DNA of 64,000 nucleotides, taken from assembly GCF_002835735.1 (NCBI RefSeq), contig NZ_PISD01000016.1:109501-173500 (forward strand), in the 5' to 3' direction. This document shows, piece by piece, positions 59,709 through 64,000 of the stretch. The translations under genes were made by a program, and so were the position numbers. The DNA comes from Cytobacillus horneckiae. Lineage in GTDB: Bacteria > Bacillota > Bacilli > Bacillales > Cytobacillaceae. Positions within the stretch are counted from its first letter, which is position 1; each line of letters begins with the position of its first letter. Under the pieces are notes generated by a model. The model was not told where the DNA came from and did no database searches. It saw only the letters and a list, made by a program, of their open reading frames with translations.

Positions 59709-60469
59709 GTTATCTTAACTTATCTCTCACTCTCATATTTGTTCTCATCCCATTTTTCCTTTCTAAGCATTTCAAGCTTGGACTTGAAAAAGACACTGTC
59801 ATCGCTGCAGTTAGATCGATTATTCAGCTTCTTGCTGTCGGCTATATACTGCAATTTGTATTTGAATCTGAAAGTTATATTTTTATCATATTAATGGTTT
59901 TATTAATGATTGGTGCAGCTGTTCAGAATGCGAGAAAAAAAGGGGTTTCCATACGGGGAATCACATGGAAGCTGATAGTAACTTACAGCTTTATAGAAAT
60001 CTTAACTCAAAGTATTTTAATTGGGTTAAAGATTATCCCCCCAACCGCCCAATATATTATTCCAATAAGCGGAATGCTTATTGGTAACTCTATGGTCCTC
60101 TCCATTCTCTTCCTTAACCGCTTTACGAGCGAAGTGGAGAATCGCCGGGATGAAACGGAATTGATACTTACTCTAGGAGGCACAACAAAACAATCCATTC
60201 ATCATTCATTAATGGCGGCGATTAGAGCTAGTACCATTCCAACAATTGAAAGTCAAAAAACAATTGGCCTTGTTCAATTGCCTGGAATGATGAGCGGTCA
60301 AATCATTGCAGGTGCAGACCCAGTGCAGGCCGTCATGTTCCAGCTGCTTATCATTTTCCTTTTATTAACTACAGCTGTAATTACAAGTATTATGCTTGGC
60401 TTCCTGTCCTATCCATCGTTATTTAATGAGCGAATGCAATTGATAAAATCAAACAAAATCAAACGGTGA
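59705..60469 (+). CDS. ABC transporter permease (FetB/YbbM family)
   Basis: This 254-residue protein has seven or so hydrophobic spans. Family motifs are AAVRSIIQLLAVGYIL (about 35-50), ISGMLIGNSMV, and ATIPTIESQKTIGLVQLPGMMSGQIIAGADPVQA seen in parts (QLPGMMSGQI). It probably forms a transporter with the ATPase encoded just upstream, perhaps for metal ion efflux. Confidence 0.88.
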   Translation: MSYLNLSLTLIFVLIPFFLSKHFKLGLEKDTVIAAVRSIIQLLAVGYILQFVFESESYIFIILMVLLMIGAAVQNARKKGVSIRGITWKLIVTYSFIEILTQSILIGLKIIPPTAQYIIPISGMLIGNSMVLSILFLNRFTSEVENRRDETELILTLGGTTKQSIHHSLMAAIRASTIPTIESQKTIGLVQLPGMMSGQIIAGADPVQAVMFQLLIIFLLLTTAVITSIMLGFLSYPSLFNERMQLIKSNKIKR

Positions 60470-60497
60470 GGGAATCATCCGCCTTCACCGTTTGATT
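60457..60497. terminator. Bidirectional terminator between fetB-like and luxR-type genes
   Basis: AATCAAACGGTGA and its complement form a perfect 13-bp stem (60457-60469, 60485-60497) with a 15-nt loop. The minus-strand side runs into TTTTGTTTGATTTT. It overlaps the last codons of the permease gene. Confidence 0.7.
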
Positions 60498-60498
60498 A

Positions 60499-61623
60499 TT
60501 ATTGAAGCAACCCCTTACGAAAAGCTGAAGCGACAACCTGCGTACGATTTTTTGCATTTAATTTTTTCATTAAGCTGCTAACATAATCTCTTACAGTATG
60601 TTCACTTAAAAAAAGCAGCTTTGCAATCCTTTTATTATCATAGCCTTCGGAAAGGAGCATTAGTATGGAATGCTCTCTTTCAGTCAGATGAACATCATTA
60701 ACTTTGATCAACCCTTCTCCTCTTCTTGAGAAAAATAAGCCGAGCCGAATTCCTACTTGTTCCAATAAAGCAAGTTCTTTAGATGTGCAATCAAATTCCT
60801 GTCCCCTTTGATCAAAAGTAAGCCAGCCGAATAATTGCTCTTCATGGACAATCGGGATGAAAATAATGGAAGAAAGTCCGAATAACTGAATATGATCATC
60901 TTTAATATAGTTTGTAGGGTCCTTAAGGAAAATCGGCTTTTGCGCACTAAAAACTGTATATCTATCTCCTAGCTGCCCCCTCATGCTTTGTACTTTTTGA
61001 AGTTCCGTGCCAACTGCTCCATAAAATTCATTAGACCATGGAACATAAGCATAAAAAACACAGCGCTTATATTGAAACCATTCTTCACATTTTTTTAAAA
61101 TAAAAGCTAAATTTTGTACGCCTGAAGTGCCAATTAATAATTTATTTAAGTTGTCTAATGGTCTATTTTCCAAAATTGACTTTTTATCATTTGACTTGCC
61201 CTCCTCACTGTTATTGCAATTGATATAGTCAGAGACTAAATATGTAAAAATAGACAGTGTATACATGACAATAGATCTACTGCGATGATGCTTTATTTGA
61301 AATACTAATGTGATAAGTGATTTTTCAAAAACGAGTTGGAATAAATTCAAGCTTTTCATTGACAGTATGGCTAACTGAGACATTAGCCAGGTGTGCATTT
61401 GCGCCATGCCGTCCTCTTCTTTATGTTCTATCCTAGATTCGGTAAAAAATTGCAAAAAAGATTGTAACAACATTTCAGTCGCAATTCTGTCAGATTCTAA
61501 TATAGGAGAGTCTAGATTTAAATAAATATTGATGTTTTCTTCTAATTGTTGGCTGTATGTCTTCATAAACAAAATAAACTCTGAAAAAGTCATATCTTCA
61601 TAATGATTTGATGAACGCTTCAT
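60499..61623 (-). CDS. GAF-domain LuxR-type transcriptional regulator
   Basis: This 374-residue protein has an N-terminal helical region, a GAF-like sensor domain (about 160-300, with FSAQKPIFLKDP and IIFIPIVHEEQLFGWLTFDQRG) and a C-terminal LuxR helix-turn-helix (LTEREHSILMLLSEGYDNKRIA, SEHTVRDYVSSLMKKL). ATG 61623 lies 8 nt after AAGGAG. It is divergent from the two SDR genes and may control them; the signal is unknown. Confidence 0.87.
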   Translation of the reverse strand: MKRSSNHYEDMTFSEFILFMKTYSQQLEENINIYLNLDSPILESDRIATEMLLQSFLQFFTESRIEHKEEDGMAQMHTWLMSQLAILSMKSLNLFQLVFEKSLITLVFQIKHHRSRSIVMYTLSIFTYLVSDYINCNNSEEGKSNDKKSILENRPLDNLNKLLIGTSGVQNLAFILKKCEEWFQYKRCVFYAYVPWSNEFYGAVGTELQKVQSMRGQLGDRYTVFSAQKPIFLKDPTNYIKDDHIQLFGLSSIIFIPIVHEEQLFGWLTFDQRGQEFDCTSKELALLEQVGIRLGLFFSRRGEGLIKVNDVHLTEREHSILMLLSEGYDNKRIAKLLFLSEHTVRDYVSSLMKKLNAKNRTQVVASAFRKGLLQ

Positions 61624-61756
61624 AGTTCCTACTCCTTCAAACATCCCCCTATAAATAGCGGGGAATCTAATTTAATTATACATTATTTTGTAGGATAGCA
61701 TTTTGAATTGAAAAGAGTAACATTTATATTGTAACAAATCAATGTACGCTTTAATT

Positions 61757-61785
61757 GCAACTAACTTTTTATAAAATCTAGTTGC
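61757..61785. promoter_or_regulatory. Inverted repeat upstream of the SDR pair
   Basis: GCAACTA and TAGTTGC (61757-61763, 61779-61785) form perfect 7-bp arms 15 bp apart, with TATAAA between them. The element lies between the divergent LuxR-type and SDR genes and may be an operator. Confidence 0.35.
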
Positions 61786-61813
61786 CAAAAAATAGAAGGG
61801 GTGGGTTTATACG

Positions 61814-62569
61814 ATGCGAGTAGAAAATAAAGTAGCGATTATAACTGGCGGCGGCACTGGGATTGGAAAAGAAACGGCACAATTATTATCTAAAGAAGGT
61901 GCCAAAATTGTGGTCACTGATATAAATGAAGAGTCAGGAAAGCAAGCCGTCAAAGAAATTAAAAATAATGGCGGTGAAGCGATATATATCCATCATGATG
62001 TAAGTAAAGAAGAAGATTGGATAAAAGTTGCCGAGGAAACGATTAAAGTTTTCGGCCAAGCGGATATTCTCTTTAATAATGCCGGCATCTATATTATTAA
62101 ACCGCTGGCTGAAATTACAGTAGACGATTGGAATAAGCTCATGTCAATTAATGTAACCGGTGTCTTCCTTGGCATGAAGCATATTATGCCGTTAATGGCG
62201 AAACAGAAAAAAGGCTCTGTAATTAACGCTTCCTCCATTGCAGGTTTAACTGGTGCAGCCGGCCATGTTTTGTATGGAGCAAGTAAAGGAGCTGTTAGAA
62301 TCATGTCCAAGGATGCTGCAATAGAATATGCACCGATGGGAGTCAGAGTGAATTCTATACATCCAGGTTATATTAATACGGGAATGGCGGATTACGCGTC
62401 GGAAAAAACGGGACTATCTAAGGAAGAGCTTGGCTCAAATTTATTTCCACTCGGATATTTAGGATCAGTGAAAGACGTTGCTAATACAGTACTTTTCCTT
62501 GCATCAGATGATTCAGCCTATTCAACTGGCGCAGAATTTGTCATTGATGGCGGGGCAACTGCAAGATAG
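61814..62569 (+). CDS. SDR-family oxidoreductase
   Basis: This 251-residue classical SDR has TGGGTGIG (12-19), NNAG, Ser in NASSIAGLTG and YGASK. It resembles glucose-1-dehydrogenase-like and cyclopentanol dehydrogenase-like enzymes; the substrate is unknown. It forms a pair with a second SDR gene starting 27 bp downstream. GAAGGGGTGGG lies upstream of the ATG. Confidence 0.86.
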   Translation: MRVENKVAIITGGGTGIGKETAQLLSKEGAKIVVTDINEESGKQAVKEIKNNGGEAIYIHHDVSKEEDWIKVAEETIKVFGQADILFNNAGIYIIKPLAEITVDDWNKLMSINVTGVFLGMKHIMPLMAKQKKGSVINASSIAGLTGAAGHVLYGASKGAVRIMSKDAAIEYAPMGVRVNSIHPGYINTGMADYASEKTGLSKEELGSNLFPLGYLGSVKDVANTVLFLASDDSAYSTGAEFVIDGGATAR

Positions 62570-62596
62570 TCTAGAAAATAGATGGGAGACTTAATG

Positions 62597-63340
62597 ATGA
62601 GACTAAAAGATAAAGTAGCGATTGTTACAGGCGGCGCAAGCGGAATTGGCGAGGCGGTTGTCAAACTATATGCAGAAGAAGGTGCAAAAGTTGTCATTGC
62701 GGATTTCTCTGAACGCGGTAAAGAACTGTCAGATGAATTAAATGCAGCTAATTATGAGACTTTATTCGTAAAAACAGATGTAACCAATGAAGAAGATGTA
62801 AAACATGTCGTTGCAAAAACAGTAAAAAAATACGGAACATTAGATATTATGTATGCGAATGCCGGAATTGCAGATGATTCTATCGCAACAGAACTATCTT
62901 ACGAAAAATGGAAACGAACAATCGATATTAATCTCTCAGGCGTGTTTTTATCAGATAAATATGCGATTGAACAATTTTTAAAGCAAGGAAACGGCGGCGT
63001 AATAGTCAATGCTGGGTCTATTCACAGCTTTGTCGCATTGCCATCCACGACTGCGTATGCGTCAGCTAAGGGCGGCGTGAAACTTTTAACACAAAACCTA
63101 TGTACTGCCTATGCAAAGGACGGTATTCGCGTAAATGCAGTTTGTCCTGGCTATATTGATACGCCATTACTCTCTAAGCTTGAACCACAAGTAAAAGAGC
63201 ACTTAGCTTCCCTTCACCCGCAAGGCAGATTAGGAAAACCGGAAGAAATCGCAAAAGCTGTGCTGTTCCTTTCAAGTGATGATGCAAGCTTTGTAAATGG
63301 TACAACCCTCCTAGTCGACGGCGGATATACAACACATTAA
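62597..63340 (+). CDS. SDR-family oxidoreductase
   Basis: This 247-residue SDR has TGGASGIG, ANAG (in place of NNAG), Ser in NAGSIHSFVA and the catalytic YASAK. NGTTLLVDGGY marks the C-terminus. ATG 62597 lies 8 nt after GGGAG; ATGs at 62594 and 62582 are alternatives. It is co-transcribed with the upstream SDR gene, with a terminator after it. Confidence 0.86.
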   Translation: MRLKDKVAIVTGGASGIGEAVVKLYAEEGAKVVIADFSERGKELSDELNAANYETLFVKTDVTNEEDVKHVVAKTVKKYGTLDIMYANAGIADDSIATELSYEKWKRTIDINLSGVFLSDKYAIEQFLKQGNGGVIVNAGSIHSFVALPSTTAYASAKGGVKLLTQNLCTAYAKDGIRVNAVCPGYIDTPLLSKLEPQVKEHLASLHPQGRLGKPEEIAKAVLFLSSDDASFVNGTTLLVDGGYTTH

Positions 63341-63357
63341 CATCGATTGATATTATT

Positions 63358-63398
63358 GGATAATTGGGTTTCAAGCTGTCGCCCAGTTATCCTTTTTT
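63358..63398 (+). terminator. Terminator of the SDR gene pair
   Basis: GGATAATTGGG and CCCAGTTATCC (one G-U pair) form an 11-bp stem, followed by TTTTTT on the plus strand. Confidence 0.75.
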
Positions 63399-63672
63399 AC
63401 TTTTGATTGCGAAAATAGTTAAATGAAGTTTTTAGTGAAGCATATGTGCCAATCGCGGCATACCCGTAAAAATACCCCATAAATAAGCCTGCTGTCAAAT
63501 TACCTCGGTGACTAATAAGCACAGAAAATACAAGACCTATCACTATAGCTAAAGAAGGAATCCATTGTTTCGGTATATGGAAATACATTTTTAAAATCTG
63601 CGTTAAGCAAAGTACGAATGGCAAAGCAATAACTGCATCCCAAAAGTTCGTATGTATAGTTGGAAAGTTCAT
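63397..63672 (-). CDS. Small membrane protein, holin-like
   Basis: This 91-residue protein has three hydrophobic segments (AVIALPFVLCLTQIL, IPSLAIVIGLVFSVLIS, TAGLFMGYFYGYAAIGTYAS) and a basic C-terminus (FNYFRNQK). Size and topology resemble phage holins and similar small Bacillus membrane proteins, but no lysin gene is next to it. ATG 63672 lies 8 nt after GGTGGGG; GTG 63681 is too close to that SD. The function is unknown. Confidence 0.6.
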   Translation of the reverse strand: MNFPTIHTNFWDAVIALPFVLCLTQILKMYFHIPKQWIPSLAIVIGLVFSVLISHRGNLTAGLFMGYFYGYAAIGTYASLKTSFNYFRNQK

Positions 63673-63681
63673 GTATGACAC

Positions 63682-64000
63682 CCCACCAATTAGCTCTCTT
63701 TTTAAACAGTACTTTCCTATATATCCCAGAAATATAACGGAGATGAAATAATTTAACGGGGATTAGCGGTCAGAAAGACCCCGCTTCAAGGTTTAGAGGA
63801 ATCGTAGAAACTTAGGTAGGTTCTCACTAAAGTACGATGATTAGAACTCAGATGGAATTGACACTTCTGAATGAATCGCCGATCCTGCTGGTCCAAACTA
63901 ACAATGAATCGGGATGGAGAACCCACTACTCATTTAAGATTACTTTTAGTTTGGAGAACTGGGACCATTTTTCGGTTGTCTTTCTTGATTTTGGTTCCAG
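63682..64000. other. Unexplained structured region at the right edge
   Basis: No gene is visible. Several inverted repeats occur: AGCGG/CCGCT near 63765, CCAAACTAA (63893-63901) with TTAGTTTGG (63946-63954), and CTGGGACC (63959-63966) with GGTTCCAG (63993-64000). ATGAATCG is repeated at about 63871 and 63904. It could be a structured RNA, a repetitive element, or the end of a mobile element that continues beyond the window. Confidence 0.4.

Noticed and set aside
1..64000. CRISPR arrays, tRNA/rRNA genes, prophage or complete insertion sequence
   Set aside because: No regularly spaced repeats, tRNA-like cloverleaf, rRNA sequence or transposase/integrase coding region was seen. The holin-like gene is isolated.

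Overview
The window is AT-rich with strong Shine-Dalgarno (SD) sequences, many TTG/GTG starts, a Firmicutes-type T-box, HelD, and TTGACA/TATAAT-like promoters. It suggests a chromosomal segment of a Bacillaceae bacterium (a soil Bacillus relative). Almost everything from 20 to 59 kb is catabolic accessory DNA. No rRNA, tRNA, CRISPR array or intact insertion sequence is visible.

Region 1 (0.1-5.9 kb, minus strand) is a phenylacetate degradation operon: paaA-paaB-paaC-paaD, an EthD-family gene, paaF, paaG and the repressor gene paaX. A palindrome with core ATAACGTTAT lies near the paaA promoter, near paaX (one mismatch), and over the -10 of a strong leftward promoter at the window edge. It is a candidate PaaX operator. 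Region 2 (6-17.5 kb) is mixed: an SDR oxidoreductase, a giant membrane-protein gene split by one in-frame stop, a secreted lipase, helD, a Gfo/Idh/MocA oxidoreductase, a metallo-beta-lactamase-fold hydrolase and a Nudix hydrolase. Region 3 (17.6-20.4 kb) is proBA behind a T-box with a probable proline (CCU) specifier.

Region 4 (20.4-39.6 kb, minus strand) is a long acyl-CoA catabolic array. In transcription order it holds a FabG-like SDR, two MaoC/hotdog proteins, two adjacent acyl-CoA dehydrogenases, an Ltp2-like thiolase-fold protein lacking the usual Cys, a DUF35 Zn-ribbon/OB protein, a TAXI-type TRAP transporter, an ADP-forming acyl-CoA synthetase, a thioesterase, a stand-alone citrate-synthase-fold lyase, a PaaG-like crotonase and an AidB-like dehydrogenase. 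The first seven resemble the mycobacterial igr steroid side-chain module. A separately promoted sub-operon follows: HMG-CoA lyase, crotonase, acyl-CoA dehydrogenase and a frameshifted CoA-transferase. IclR and LysR regulators sit at the head of the array.

Region 5 (41.7-58.8 kb) looks like a C4/C5 hydroxy- or unsaturated-dicarboxylate cluster. It has two DctPQM TRAP systems, a second ADP-forming synthetase, a CoA-transferase, an acyl-CoA dehydrogenase, a two-subunit class I fumarase/tartrate dehydratase, an MmgE/PrpD protein, a CitE-like lyase, a D-malate/tartrate dehydrogenase and a GntR regulator. A TTGGATAC/GTATCC motif recurs at the gntR promoter, at the divergent TRAP promoters and, 28 kb away, exactly in the spacer of the HMG-CoA lyase promoter. 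This suggests one regulator joins regions 4 and 5. Region 6 (58.9-64 kb) holds a FetAB-like ABC pair, a GAF-LuxR regulator, two SDRs, a small membrane protein and an unexplained structured tail.
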